Assembly: GCF_000764665.1 (NCBI RefSeq) | Contig: NZ_JRGM01000136.1 | Span: forward strand, 1-64,000 | Source: Aeromonas lacus | Lineage (GTDB): Bacteria > Pseudomonadota > Gammaproteobacteria > Enterobacterales > Aeromonadaceae | Direction: 5' to 3' | DNA length: 64,000 nucleotides | In this document: one piece after another, positions 24,902 to 34,080 of the stretch | Position numbering within the stretch: the first letter of the stretch is position 1 | How the letters are laid out: each line of letters starts with the position of its first letter | The notes under the pieces: generated by a model | The model's input: the letters and a program-made list of their open reading frames with translations, nothing else | Database searches by the model: none | Told to the model about the DNA's origin: nothing | Made by a program: the position numbers and the translations under genes

Positions 24902-27334
24902 ATGACCACTCATCTTCAATCACCCATTCATCTGCAGTTGCCACTGAGCGGCATGAGCTGCGCCAACTGCGCCAGCCGCATCACGGCAAGCCTCAACAAA
25001 CTCGACGGGGTATCGGCCACCGTCAACTTCGCGCTGGAGCAGGCGGCCATCGAGCTGGCCAGCCCCGATCGCCTGCCTGCGGTGCTCGACAGCATCAAAA
25101 GTCAGGGTTACGACTACGGCAGCGAGACCTTTTTGTTTCAAATTACCGGCATGAGTTGCGCAGGTTGTTCGGCTCGACTGAACAAGATGCTGGCCGCGCT
25201 GCCCGGCGTTATCTCGGCCGAGGTCAATTTCTCCATCGAACAGGCCCGGATCGTGCTGGTGCCGGGCGCCCAGAGCCCCGCCGCTCTGCGCGAGCAGATC
25301 GAGGCGCTCGGTTTTGGCGCCAAACTGGCGCAGGGCTCGGCCAGCGGCCGTCGCCAGCAGTTGCTGGAGCGGGAAGCGCAGGAAGCGGCCAGCGCCCGTC
25401 AGGCGCAAACCCGGGTCATTGTCTCGGCCCTGCTCACCCTGCCGCTGCTGGTGGGGATGCTGGCCATGGCCGGACTGTTCCCCTGGCATCTGCCCGCCTG
25501 GCTGGAGCTGCTGCTCGCCACCCCGGTGCAGTTCTGGATCGGGGGCCGCTTCTATCGCGGTGCCTGGCTCGCCCTCAAGAACCGCGCGGCCAATATGGAT
25601 GTGCTGGTGGCGACCGGCACCAGTGCCGCCTACTTCTACAGCCTCTATCTGCTGCTTAACCTGGGGATGGCCGCCAGCGGCAAGCTCTACTTCGAGGCGA
25701 GCGCCATCATCATTACCCTGATCTCCCTCGGCAAGTTGCTGGAGGCTCGGGCCAGACGTAGCACCCAGTCCGCCATTCGTGAACTGATGGCACTGCGGCC
25801 GGAAAGCGCCACCGTCTGGCGTGGCGAGAGCTGGCAGATCGTCGCCATCGACGAGGTGCTGCGTGGCGATCGGCTGCGGGTGCTGGTGGGCGAGCGGGTG
25901 CCGGTGGACGGCAAAATCGTGAGCGGCGCCAGTGAGCTGGACGAGTCGATCCTCACCGGCGAGAGCCTGCCGGTGCCGCGCGGCGAGGGCGACAAGGTGC
26001 TGGGCGGTGCCATCAACCGCTCCGGCGTGCTGGAGATTGAAGCCACTACCGTGGGGGAGGAGTCGAGCCTCAGCAAGATCATCGCACTGGTGGAGAGCGC
26101 CCAGATGGGCAAGGCGCCGCTGCAACAGCTGGTGGACAAGGTCTCCGCCGTGTTTGTGCCGGTGGTGATGGCCATCGCCCTGTTCACCCTGCTGGTGTGG
26201 TACGCCATCAGCAACGATTTCGGTCAGGCGCTGCTGGCAGCGGTGGCGGTGCTGGTGATCGCCTGCCCCTGTGCGCTGGGGCTGGCCACGCCGGCGGCCA
26301 TCGTCACCGGTACCGGGGTGGCTGCGCGCCACGGCATTCTGATCAAGGATGTGGATACCCTGCAGAAGGCCCACGCCATCAAGGCGCTCATCTTTGACAA
26401 GACCGGCACGCTCACTCAGGGCAAGCCTGTGCTGGCGAGCTGGAGCGGTACTGCCGAGCAGCTGCGTCTCGCCGCCGCCCTGCAGCAGGCGAGCGAACAC
26501 CCGCTGGCGCTGGCCATGCGCGAGGCGGTCGGCAAGGAGGTAGTGCTGCCCCAGCCGGAGGCGGTCGAGGTGCGGGTCGGTGCTGGCATAGTCGGTCAGG
26601 TGGCGGGTCACGCGGTCGCCATCGGTAATGGTTCCTTGCTGGCCCAACTCGGCATTGAGCAGCCGCAACAGGATGAACAGCCCGCCGATGGCGCGACCCG
26701 GGTCTGGGTGGCCATCGACGGCACGGTGGCTGGTATCGCCGCACTGGCCGATACCCTGCGCCCCGAGAGTCCGGAGGCTATCGCCACCCTGCGCCAGCGC
26801 GGCATCGCCAGCTGGTTGGTGAGCGGCGACGCGCCGGCCCCCGTGGCCCATATCGCTGCCAAGCTGGGACTGGACGGGGCCTTTGACTCCGTGCTGCCAG
26901 CGGGCAAGGTGGAGAAAGTGGAGGCGCTGCGGGGGCAAACCCGCGGGCTGGTGGCTATGGTGGGGGATGGAGTGAACGATGCCCCGGCGCTGGCGGCGGC
27001 GGATGTGGGTATCGCCATGGGCTCCGGCTCCGACGTGGCGATGGAAACCGCCTCCATCACCCTTATGCGATCTGACCCGCGGCTGGTGGCCGATGCTATC
27101 GATATCTCGGCAGCGACCTGGCGCACCATCCAGCAGAACCTGTTCTGGGCCTTCGTGTTCAATATCATCGGCATTCCGCTGGCGGCGCTGGGCTACCTCA
27201 GCCCCGAGCTGGCGGGGGCTGCCATGGCCCTGAGCAGCATCACAGTTTTAAGCAATTCCCTGTTACTGAAACGCTGGCAGCCGCGGGCAATTGCCCAGGT
27301 CAGCCACAATGTCAGCACTGAATCGAACCGTTAA
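24902..27334 (+). CDS. copA: CopA, Cu(I)-exporting P1B-type ATPase
   Basis: An 810-residue copper efflux pump. Two N-terminal heavy-metal-associated domains carry GMSCANC (Cys20, Cys23) and GMSCAGC (Cys86, Cys89). The membrane metal site is CPC (455-457); the phosphorylation site is DKTGT (Asp499); SEHPLA and GDGVNDAPAL complete the ATP-binding domain. Eight helices are expected. ATG 24902 follows GGGGAGGA by 4 bases; the open frame back to 24854 lacks a ribosome binding site. It runs directly into cueR (10-base gap), giving a self-contained sensor-pump unit. Confidence 0.96.
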   Translation: MTTHLQSPIHLQLPLSGMSCANCASRITASLNKLDGVSATVNFALEQAAIELASPDRLPAVLDSIKSQGYDYGSETFLFQITGMSCAGCSARLNKMLAALPGVISAEVNFSIEQARIVLVPGAQSPAALREQIEALGFGAKLAQGSASGRRQQLLEREAQEAASARQAQTRVIVSALLTLPLLVGMLAMAGLFPWHLPAWLELLLATPVQFWIGGRFYRGAWLALKNRAANMDVLVATGTSAAYFYSLYLLLNLGMAASGKLYFEASAIIITLISLGKLLEARARRSTQSAIRELMALRPESATVWRGESWQIVAIDEVLRGDRLRVLVGERVPVDGKIVSGASELDESILTGESLPVPRGEGDKVLGGAINRSGVLEIEATTVGEESSLSKIIALVESAQMGKAPLQQLVDKVSAVFVPVVMAIALFTLLVWYAISNDFGQALLAAVAVLVIACPCALGLATPAAIVTGTGVAARHGILIKDVDTLQKAHAIKALIFDKTGTLTQGKPVLASWSGTAEQLRLAAALQQASEHPLALAMREAVGKEVVLPQPEAVEVRVGAGIVGQVAGHAVAIGNGSLLAQLGIEQPQQDEQPADGATRVWVAIDGTVAGIAALADTLRPESPEAIATLRQRGIASWLVSGDAPAPVAHIAAKLGLDGAFDSVLPAGKVEKVEALRGQTRGLVAMVGDGVNDAPALAAADVGIAMGSGSDVAMETASITLMRSDPRLVADAIDISAATWRTIQQNLFWAFVFNIIGIPLAALGYLSPELAGAAMALSSITVLSNSLLLKRWQPRAIAQVSHNVSTESNR

Positions 27335-27344
27335 GGAGTCATCC

Positions 27345-27734
27345 ATGAACATCAGCAAGGTAGCCAAGGCCACGGGACTGACCGCCAAAACCATCCGTTA
27401 CTACGAGAGCATCGGCCTTATCTCGGCACCGGTACGCAGCGACAACGGCTACCGCAGCTACACCGAATCGGCCCTGCGCGAGCTGCGCTTCGTCAAGCGA
27501 GCGCGGGAGACCGGCTTCAATCTGGAGGAGTGTCAGGAGCTGCTGGCGCTCTATCGGAACGAGCACAGAACCAGCGCCCAGGTGAAGAAGCTGGCGCAGG
27601 AGAAGATCGTCGATCTGCGCACGCGCATCGCCGGGCTGCAGGCGATGCTCAGCTCGCTGGAGGGACTGGTCTGCTGCTGCCACGGGGATGAGAATCCCGA
27701 GTGCCCGATCCTCGACGAGCTGGAGAAGGGGTGA
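27345..27734 (+). CDS. cueR: CueR, MerR-family Cu(I)-responsive activator
   Basis: A 129-residue MerR-type regulator: winged helix at the N terminus (MNISKVAKATGLTAKTIRYYESIGLI), long dimerisation helix and a C-terminal metal loop. Cys112 and Cys120 fall at exactly the positions used by E. coli CueR, here within CCCHGDENPECP, with two extra cysteines at 110 and 111. It is expected to distort the 19-base-spaced copA promoter upon Cu(I) binding. It lies 10 bases after copA on the same strand, so it is probably co-transcribed, unlike the separate arrangement in E. coli. Confidence 0.93.
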   Translation: MNISKVAKATGLTAKTIRYYESIGLISAPVRSDNGYRSYTESALRELRFVKRARETGFNLEECQELLALYRNEHRTSAQVKKLAQEKIVDLRTRIAGLQAMLSSLEGLVCCCHGDENPECPILDELEKG

Positions 27735-27861
27735 GCAAGGGCTCACCGGCCAGCGCAGGAGAAAGCGTCGTTGACTGATTAACTTCTTAATAAACGGCGC
27801 TTTATTGTTGCAGGTCAGGGGGTAATGGTAGACTGCTCGGCTCTTGTACAGGAGTACTCAG

Positions 27862-29016
27862 TTGACCCAGAGTGTGACACGCCAGGTTAAGCAGGCCATC
27901 ATGGCTCAGCTCTATACCCATGCATCGTTCAGTCTCCCCTGTTTGGGCGTGTTGGCATTTGGCTGGAGTCTGCTGTTTCACGACTATCTGCCCGCCATCG
28001 AGGCGCTCGGTTGGCTGGCAGGGACTTTCTTGTGGTTGCTTGGCCGGGGCTGGCACCTGCGCTGGCGCCGAGCCCGCCTGCACCAGACGCCGCTGCCGGT
28101 GCTGGAGCGGGAGCTCTTTATCGGAGCCACCATCACTTCCATCATCTGGGCGCTTGGGGTGCTGCTCTACATGGACAAGCTGCCCGATACCTACCGGGCC
28201 GCCATGATGATGCTCTCCAGCCTCATTCTTACCGGCAGCGCCATCATGCTGTTTGGCAGCCGCCGCACCCTCTATGGTTCCGCCCTGCCGCTCGGGTGCG
28301 CCATGTTGTTCGAGCTGGGGGCGGGCAACGAGCAGGAGCGGATCGTCTCCTGCATGCTGGCGGGCTACCTCTTCGTCTTTTTGCCGACTCTGCTGCGCCG
28401 GATGCGGCGGGATCAGATCGCCTCGCTCCACCACCGCTTCTCCAACGCCGAACTGGTGGCAGAGCTGAAAGCGGTCTCCGAACATCTGCGCCTCACCTCC
28501 CGTCTCGACGGCCTGACCGGCATCGCCAACCGTGCCCATCTCGACGACTGTCTGGAGCGCGCCTGGCGCCGCTGCCACCGGGCCCGGGCGCCGCTGTCGC
28601 TGGTGCTGGTGGATGTGGATTACTTCAAGCAGTTCAACGATCTCTATGGTCACCAGCTGGGGGATGACTGCCTGCAGCAGGTGGCGGGTTTGCTGGCCGA
28701 GGTGGAGCGGCGCGAGGACGATCTGGCTGCTCGCTACGGTGGCGAGGAATTTGCATTGCTGCTGCCCTGCACCGGCATGCAGGGCGCGCTGCAGGTGGCG
28801 GACAATGTGCGGCAGGCGCTCAAGGAGCTGGCCATCCCGCACCAGAAGTCACTGGTCTCCGGTCGGGTCACATGTAGCTTTGGTGTTGCCACTCTGATAC
28901 CGGACAACAGCATGAAAATCGCCGATTTGATCCAAAAAGCGGATGCGGCCCTCTATCAGGCCAAGCATAATGGGAGGGATCGAATCGAAGTAGCCTTGAT
29001 GGGTAAGGTTGCCTGA
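27862..29016 (+). CDS. Membrane-bound GGDEF diguanylate cyclase
   Basis: A 384-residue protein with about five hydrophobic helices in the first 190 residues, a short coiled region and a C-terminal GGDEF domain. Active-site motif GGEEF (293-297), with DVDYFKQFND and LTGIANRAHLD intact, so it is predicted to make cyclic di-GMP. No RxxD inhibitory site is seen at the usual place before GGEEF. TTG 27862 lies 7 bases after AGGAG (27850-27854); ATG 27901 is the alternative. The sensory input is unknown. Confidence 0.88.
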   Translation: MTQSVTRQVKQAIMAQLYTHASFSLPCLGVLAFGWSLLFHDYLPAIEALGWLAGTFLWLLGRGWHLRWRRARLHQTPLPVLERELFIGATITSIIWALGVLLYMDKLPDTYRAAMMMLSSLILTGSAIMLFGSRRTLYGSALPLGCAMLFELGAGNEQERIVSCMLAGYLFVFLPTLLRRMRRDQIASLHHRFSNAELVAELKAVSEHLRLTSRLDGLTGIANRAHLDDCLERAWRRCHRARAPLSLVLVDVDYFKQFNDLYGHQLGDDCLQQVAGLLAEVERREDDLAARYGGEEFALLLPCTGMQGALQVADNVRQALKELAIPHQKSLVSGRVTCSFGVATLIPDNSMKIADLIQKADAALYQAKHNGRDRIEVALMGKVA

Positions 29017-29046
29017 GTTAATACAGACAGATTAAAGAGGTTGTCT

Positions 29047-29310
29047 ATGCAATGTCATCGTATCGAAGAGCTGCTGGAGTTGTTGCAGCCTGCCTGGATC
29101 AAGGAACAGGATCTCAGCCTGGTGCAGTTTGTTGCCAAACTGTCCCAAGAAGCGGGTTTTGAAGGTCCCCTGTCCGAGCTGACCGACGACATGCTGATCT
29201 ATCACCTCAAGATGCGGGAATCCGACAAGCAGGCGATGATCCCCGGTCTGGCCAAGGATCACGTGCCCGATTTCAAAGAGGCACTGCTCAAGGCGCGCGG
29301 AATCAAGTGA
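29047..29310 (+). CDS. yihD: YihD family (DUF1040) protein
   Basis: An 87-residue small acidic protein matching E. coli YihD throughout ([56 protein letters not shown]). Its function is unknown. ATG 29047 is 6 bases after AAAGAGG; the in-frame TTG at 29041 sits on the ribosome binding site. Location near srkA and dsbA is conserved with E. coli. Confidence 0.93.
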   Translation: MQCHRIEELLELLQPAWIKEQDLSLVQFVAKLSQEAGFEGPLSELTDDMLIYHLKMRESDKQAMIPGLAKDHVPDFKEALLKARGIK

Positions 29311-29321
29311 ATCTTGAACAG

Positions 29322-29353
29322 AAGCACATCACCGCAAGGTGATGTGCTTTTTT
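29322..29353 (+). terminator. yihD terminator
   Basis: A 12-bp perfect stem (AAGCACATCACC with GGTGATGTGCTT, loop GCAA) is followed by a T-run. Confidence 0.93.
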
Positions 29354-29383
29354 GTTGCCGAAATTTGCGATCCAACCCCAATA

Positions 29384-29430
29384 TTAGATACATCTAATCC
29401 ACACAATTAGCAGGTTGTTTAAGATATAAT
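29384..29430 (+). promoter_or_regulatory. ccoG promoter region with palindrome
   Basis: TTAGAT-AC-ATCTAA (29384-29397) is a perfect palindrome. A consensus -10 box TATAAT lies at 29425-29430, with no good -35. The palindrome centre would lie near -46 if transcription starts near 29437, a spacing suitable for an activator. It does not match the FNR consensus TTGAT-N4-ATCAA. Confidence 0.4.
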
Positions 29431-29465
29431 CCGCTCCATAACAAATAAGGGAGCGATGTCTTGCA

Positions 29466-30917
29466 ATGGCCGATCACGAGAAAATCGATATCAAGGATGT
29501 CACCGACAAGAGCGTAACCGGGACTTTCAACCCCAATACGTTCAAAGCCAGCGATGACAGATTCAACCCCGGCAACCGTATCTACGTCCGGGCCCAGACC
29601 GGTTACTGGCAGCGGGTGCGCAAAGGGATGGGCTGGTTCTTCGTTGCCCTCTTCGTGCTGCTGCCCTGGCTGCGCTACGAGGGGCGACAGGCGGTGCTGT
29701 TCGACCTCGGCCATCAGCAGTTCCACGTCTTTGGTGCCACCATCTGGCCGCAGGATCTGACCCTGCTCGCCTGGCTCTTCATGATCGCCGCCTTCGGGCT
29801 CTTCTTTATTACCACCTTCCTCGGTCGGGTCTGGTGTGGCTATCTCTGCCCGCAGACGGTCTGGACCTTCATGTTCATCTGGTTCGAAGAGAAGCTGGAG
29901 GGGCCGGCCAACAAGCGGCGCAAGCTGGACGAAGCGCCCTGGAGCGGCGAGAAGCTGGCTCGCAAGGGGGCCAAGCATCTGGCCTGGCTGGCGATCTCGC
30001 TGGTGACCGGCCTGACCTTCGTCGCCTACTTCCAGGATGTGACTGAACTGGTGCCGGACCTCTTCACCCTGCAGGCCAGCGGATGGGTGCTGTTCTGGGT
30101 GAGTTTCTTCACCATCATCACCTACGGCAACGCTGGTTGGATGCGCGCCATTATGTGTATCCACATGTGCCCGTATGCCCGCTTCCAGTCCGCCATGTTC
30201 GACAAGGACACCTTCATCGTCGGCTATGACCCCAAGCGTGGCGAGACCCGGGGAGCCCGCTCGCGCAAAGCCGATTACAAGTCGATGGGGCTGGGGGATT
30301 GCATCGACTGCGACCTCTGCGTGCAGGTCTGCCCGACCGGTATCGACATCCGTGACGGTCTGCAGTACGAGTGCATCAACTGCGGCGCCTGCGTCGACGC
30401 CTGTGACCAGACCATGGAGCGGATGGGGTATCCGAAGGGGCTCATCAGCTACACCACCGAGCACAAGCTGGCCAACGACTCCACCCATGTGGCGCGGCCC
30501 AAGCTGATTGGGTATGGCCTGGTGATGGCCACCATGCTGGGGGTATTTGCCTACAACGCCATGTCCATCATGCCGATGGGGCTCGATATCCTGCGGGATC
30601 GCAACCAACTGTTCCGTGAGAACAACGACGGGCTGATCGAGAACACCTATACCCTCAAGATCCTCAACAAGACCCTGCAACCCCAGACTTACCAGCTGGA
30701 TGTGGAGGGGCTGCCCGAGTATCAGTGGTTCGGCCCCCGTGAAGTGACTCTTAAGGCGGGCGAAATTTACACCCTGCCGGTCAGTCTGGCGGTGGATCCC
30801 TACAACCTGAAGCGGCCGACGCTGGATATCCAGTTTGTGCTCAAGCGGGAAGGGGCTGCCCCCGATGACAGCAAGGGCAACCTGCGTCAGGGCAGCAAGT
30901 TTATCGGCCGGTTGTAA
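29466..30917 (+). CDS. ccoG: CcoG (FixG/RdxA-like) cytochrome cbb3 oxidase accessory protein
   Basis: A 483-residue membrane protein with about five helices and two 4Fe-4S ferredoxin-type clusters: CIDCDLCVQVCP (from Cys279) and CINCGACVDACD. The C-terminal domain is an immunoglobulin-like FixG extension. CcoG takes part in copper reduction during cbb3 oxidase assembly. The ccoNOPQ structural genes are not in this window, so the gene is separate from its usual cluster. The start ATG is preceded by a weak GGGAGCGA site. Confidence 0.93.
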   Translation: MADHEKIDIKDVTDKSVTGTFNPNTFKASDDRFNPGNRIYVRAQTGYWQRVRKGMGWFFVALFVLLPWLRYEGRQAVLFDLGHQQFHVFGATIWPQDLTLLAWLFMIAAFGLFFITTFLGRVWCGYLCPQTVWTFMFIWFEEKLEGPANKRRKLDEAPWSGEKLARKGAKHLAWLAISLVTGLTFVAYFQDVTELVPDLFTLQASGWVLFWVSFFTIITYGNAGWMRAIMCIHMCPYARFQSAMFDKDTFIVGYDPKRGETRGARSRKADYKSMGLGDCIDCDLCVQVCPTGIDIRDGLQYECINCGACVDACDQTMERMGYPKGLISYTTEHKLANDSTHVARPKLIGYGLVMATMLGVFAYNAMSIMPMGLDILRDRNQLFRENNDGLIENTYTLKILNKTLQPQTYQLDVEGLPEYQWFGPREVTLKAGEIYTLPVSLAVDPYNLKRPTLDIQFVLKREGAAPDDSKGNLRQGSKFIGRL

Positions 30918-30966
30918 CGGTCTGGCCTACCGCCATGCACGGCAACGGCGGGCAGTAGTGATAGAA

Positions 30967-30990
30967 TGGGGCGCAACGGCGCCCCTTTCT
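30967..30990 (+). terminator. Hairpin between ccoG and srkA
   Basis: GGGGCGC and GCGCCCC pair with loop AACG, followed by TTTCTT. It ends just before the srkA ribosome binding site, so it may end ccoG transcription weakly or affect srkA translation. Confidence 0.55.
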
Positions 30991-31003
30991 TATGGTGGAT
31001 GAC

Positions 31004-31981
31004 ATGCGTTTCAACTATTCCGATCTCACTCCCGACCTCATCATGGATGCGCTGGATCTCAGCGGTCTTCGGCTCGACTCAGGTCTTATCGAGCTCAACA
31101 GCTACGAAAACCGGGTCTACCAGTTTCAGGATGAGGATCGTCGCCGCTATGTGGTGAAGTTCTATCGACCCGGCCGCTGGAGCCGGGCCCAGATCCTCGA
31201 AGAGCACGAGTTTGCCGCCCGCCTCTGTGAGGAGGAGATCCCGGTCGCCGCGCCGCTCGCCTTTGCCGGAGAGACCCTGCTGGAGCATGAAGGCTACCCG
31301 TTTGCCATCTGGCAGAGCGTTGGTGGCCGCCAGTTCGAGGTGGATAACCTCGACCAGCTGGAGTGGGTGGGCCGCTATCTTGGCCGCATCCATCAGCTCG
31401 GTGCCAGCAAACCGTTCCACCACCGGGTTCGGCTCGACGTGGATAGCATGCTGCTCGAGCCGCGTCAGCTGTTGGCGTCCGGCGAATGGCTGCCAAGCGG
31501 GCTGGCCAAGCAATTTTTCGGGGTGCTCGACGAGCTGATCAAGCATGTCAGCGACGCCATGACGCTGGATGTGGCGCAGATCTCCCTGCATGGCGACTGT
31601 CACCCCGGCAACATCTTGTGGCGCGATGGCCCCATGTTTGTCGACCTCGATGACTGCCGCACCGGCCCTGCGATTCAGGATCTCTGGATGATGCTGAGTG
31701 GCGAGCGCAACGAGCAGCTGATCCAGCTCGACACCCTGCTGGCTGGCTACGAGGAGTTCATGGAGTTCGATACGCGCGAGCTGGCGCTCATCGAGCCGCT
31801 GCGGGCGATGCGTATCGTTCACTACATGGCCTGGCTGGCGCGGCGCTGGGAAGATCCCGCCTTCCCCCGTCACTTCCCGTGGTTCAATACGGATCACTAC
31901 TGGCGCCAGCAGATTGCGACCCTGCACGAACAGCTGGAGGCTCTGAAGGCACCGCCGTTGAGTCTGATGCCAAACTGGTGA
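31004..31981 (+). CDS. srkA: SrkA (YihE/RdoA) stress-response protein kinase
   Basis: A 325-residue APH/choline-kinase-fold protein kinase. It closely follows E. coli SrkA: LNSYENRVYQFQDEDRRRYVVKFYRP, the catalytic HGDCHPGNILW and metal-binding FVDLDDCRTGPAIQDLWMM. The E. coli protein is a Ser/Thr kinase that counters stress-induced death. ATG 31004 follows GGTGGA; ATG 30992 is an in-frame alternative. It lies just upstream of dsbA as in E. coli, where the two are co-transcribed. Confidence 0.93.
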   Translation: MRFNYSDLTPDLIMDALDLSGLRLDSGLIELNSYENRVYQFQDEDRRRYVVKFYRPGRWSRAQILEEHEFAARLCEEEIPVAAPLAFAGETLLEHEGYPFAIWQSVGGRQFEVDNLDQLEWVGRYLGRIHQLGASKPFHHRVRLDVDSMLLEPRQLLASGEWLPSGLAKQFFGVLDELIKHVSDAMTLDVAQISLHGDCHPGNILWRDGPMFVDLDDCRTGPAIQDLWMMLSGERNEQLIQLDTLLAGYEEFMEFDTRELALIEPLRAMRIVHYMAWLARRWEDPAFPRHFPWFNTDHYWRQQIATLHEQLEALKAPPLSLMPNW

Positions 31982-32118
31982 AATTGAAGGGATATTGCGC
32001 GGCAGGAGGGGCTCGATCTCCGGCCCTGACCATTGACGTCTGCATGGCGAAACAATAGGCTTGGCACTGCTTCGGTTCGCCGGGCGTGCCTCACAGTGAT
32101 CCCTTAACAGGAAACATC

Positions 32119-32727
32119 ATGAAAAAAGTTCTATTTTTCCTTGCTGCCATGCTGATGATCCCCATGGTTCACGCCGCCCCCGAGTTCAAGGAAGGCGTCA
32201 ACTACGATGTGGTCAAACAGACTGGTACCGCCCAGCCGGAAGTGATGGAGTTCTTCTCCTACTACTGCCCGCACTGCGCCACCTTTGAACCGATCGTCGA
32301 GCAGATGAAAGCCGAGCTGCCCAAGGGCGTCACCCTGAAGAAGAACCCGGTCGGTTTCCTCGGCCGTGAAATGGGCCCGGAGATGCAGCGCGCCTACGCC
32401 GTTGCCAGCCTGCTCAACGCCGAAGCCAAGCTGACCCCGGCCATCTTCAACAAGATCCATGTTCAGCGTCAGCCGCCGATGAGCCGTGATGACGTGAAGC
32501 AGCTCTTCGTCGCTAACGGTGTACCGGCCGAAGAGTTTGACGGTGCCGTCGACAGCTTCGCCGTGTCCGGCATGGTCTCCCAGTTCGATCGCAACATGGA
32601 GAGCTACAACATCCGTGGCGTACCGGCCTTCCTGGTGAACGGCAAGTACATGATCAAGATTGAATCCATCTCCTCTCAGGAGCAGTTCAACCAGCTGGTG
32701 AAATTCCTGCTGGCCAAGAAAGACTGA
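32119..32727 (+). CDS. dsbA: DsbA, periplasmic thiol:disulfide oxidoreductase
   Basis: A 202-residue exported thioredoxin-fold oxidant: signal peptide (MKKVLFFLAAMLMIPMVHA-AP), active site CPHC at residues 50-53 (YYCPHC), helical insert and the cis-Pro loop RGVPAFLVNG. It introduces disulfides into exported proteins, including the fimbrial subunits and chaperone encoded in this window. The start ATG is preceded by ACAGGAAAC. The 137-bp gap after srkA may hold a separate promoter. Confidence 0.96.
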   Translation: MKKVLFFLAAMLMIPMVHAAPEFKEGVNYDVVKQTGTAQPEVMEFFSYYCPHCATFEPIVEQMKAELPKGVTLKKNPVGFLGREMGPEMQRAYAVASLLNAEAKLTPAIFNKIHVQRQPPMSRDDVKQLFVANGVPAEEFDGAVDSFAVSGMVSQFDRNMESYNIRGVPAFLVNGKYMIKIESISSQEQFNQLVKFLLAKKD

Positions 32728-32744
32728 TCACTCTTGAGTCGATA

Positions 32745-32779
32745 AAAAAAGCCCGCCGGTGCAAACCGGCGGGCTTTTT
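32745..32779. terminator. Bidirectional terminator, dsbA / pncB
   Basis: A 15-bp stem (AAAAAGCCCGCCGGT with ACCGGCGGGCTTTTT, loop GCAA) has A- and T-tracts suitable for termination in both directions. Confidence 0.95.
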
Positions 32780-32800
32780 GTTTTCTGGTGATCTGGCAGA

Positions 32801-33979
32801 TCAGACCCCGACGTGGAAGGCCTGCTTGAGGTTGCGGATAAACTCCGCATCCCGGCAGAGGGTCTTGCCCGGGCTGTCGGAGATCTTGGCAACCGGGCCG
32901 CCGTTGCACTCCATCAGCTTGAACACGATGTTCATCGGGCTGACGCCGGGCAGGTCGCAGGTGAGCTTGGTGCCGATGCCGAAGCTGGTGTTGATGCGGC
33001 CGCGGAAGTGGCGGAACAGTTCGACCGCCTTGTCGAGATTGAGGCCGTCCGAGAAGACCAGGGTCTTCTCGGCAGGATCGATACCGAGGCGCTGATAGTG
33101 GCTGATCGCCTTCTCGCCCCATACCACGGGATCGCCGGAGTCGTGGCGCAAGCCCTGATAGCGGCTGGCCAGCTCGAAGTCGAAGTCGCGCAGGAAGGCA
33201 TCCATGGTGATGCAGTCGGTCAGCGCAATGCCGAGATGGTCGGTGAACTCGTCCAGCCAGCTGGTGAGGGCGGCGCGCTGGCTGTGTTCGAGCGGGAAGC
33301 CGAGCTGCTGGTGAGCCTGGAACCACTCGTGGGCCTGGGTGCCGACGGCGGGGAGCTGGTATTTCTGGGCCAGCATGTAGTTGCTGGTGCCGCGAAATGC
33401 CGGCAGCCGCTCCTTGAGGAGCCCCACTACCGCATCCTGTACTGCATGGGAGAAGCGGCGGCGGGTGCCGAAGTCGATGAGGCTGAACTCGCTCATCTCG
33501 TCACTACTCAGCTCCCGCTCCAGCTTGTCGATCTTCTGATCGAGCCGCTCCAGCGCGTGGCTGACGCCAAACTGGGGGTAGCGGAAGCGGTTGCGCATCT
33601 CGCTGATGATGGCGAGCACCGGGATCTCCCACAGGATCACATCCTGCCACGGCCCTTCGACCCGCACATTGATGCGGCCATCCTGCTCGAACACCTTCAG
33701 CAGGGAGGCGTCGAGCGGCTTGCGGCGCAGATGGTCGAGGTAGTCAGGGGTGAAGAAGGGGCGCTCGGCCAGAAAGTGGTGCTCGGATTTGGTCAGCCGC
33801 AGGGAGCCGGCGAGGCGCAGTTGCTCCTCGATCTGCCCCATCATGGGCAGCAGGTCCTCTTCGTTGCGGCTGTGGAATTCGGCCACCACCTCGGCATCCG
33901 GATAGCGATGGAACACCGCTTGCTGCATGTGCAGCTTGTAGGCGTCGGTGTCGAGCAGGCTGGTGAGTATGGGTGGCAT
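32801..33979 (-). CDS. pncB: Nicotinate phosphoribosyltransferase
   Basis: A 392-residue enzyme making nicotinate mononucleotide from nicotinate and PRPP in NAD salvage. Recognised from LLDTDAYKLHMQQAVFHRYP, FRGTSNYMLAQKY (region of the phosphorylated His in family members is later), ASRYQGLRHDSGDPVVWGEKA, FSDGLNLDKAVELF and FGIGTKLTCDLPG. Start ATG 33979 lies 6 bases after GGGGAG; the open frame back to 34009 has no site. It is downstream of pncA in the same direction, separated by 101 bases that contain a short copy of its own start. Confidence 0.96.
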   Translation of the reverse strand: MPPILTSLLDTDAYKLHMQQAVFHRYPDAEVVAEFHSRNEEDLLPMMGQIEEQLRLAGSLRLTKSEHHFLAERPFFTPDYLDHLRRKPLDASLLKVFEQDGRINVRVEGPWQDVILWEIPVLAIISEMRNRFRYPQFGVSHALERLDQKIDKLERELSSDEMSEFSLIDFGTRRRFSHAVQDAVVGLLKERLPAFRGTSNYMLAQKYQLPAVGTQAHEWFQAHQQLGFPLEHSQRAALTSWLDEFTDHLGIALTDCITMDAFLRDFDFELASRYQGLRHDSGDPVVWGEKAISHYQRLGIDPAEKTLVFSDGLNLDKAVELFRHFRGRINTSFGIGTKLTCDLPGVSPMNIVFKLMECNGGPVAKISDSPGKTLCRDAEFIRNLKQAFHVGV

Positions 33980-33980
33980 A

Positions 33981-34079
33981 TCAGACTCCCCGCAGGCGGG
34001 TGAACGCAAGAGCGCTCCCCTGCCGCTTTTGTAGATTGCAGACGCCGGTATCGGGCAGGCTGATGAGAATGGGGGGCAT
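33981..34079 (-). CDS. 32-codon ORF copying the pncB 5' end, between pncA and pncB
   Basis: ATG 34079 to TGA 33981 encodes 32 residues beginning MPPILISLPDTG, compared with MPPILTSLLDTD for PncB. Over 49 bases from CTGATATG the two copies agree at 41. It starts immediately after the pncA stop (TGATATG) and its own stop is followed by the pncB start in the same TGATATG setting. It is therefore a diverged partial duplication that still reads as an ORF; whether it is translated, for example as a coupling leader, is unknown. It is too short for standard gene calling. Confidence 0.55.
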   Translation of the reverse strand: MPPILISLPDTGVCNLQKRQGSALAFTRLRGV

Positions 34080-34080
34080 A

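Noticed and set aside
29384-29397. FNR box upstream of ccoG
   Set aside because: Half-sites read TTAGA/TCTAA rather than TTGAT/ATCAA.
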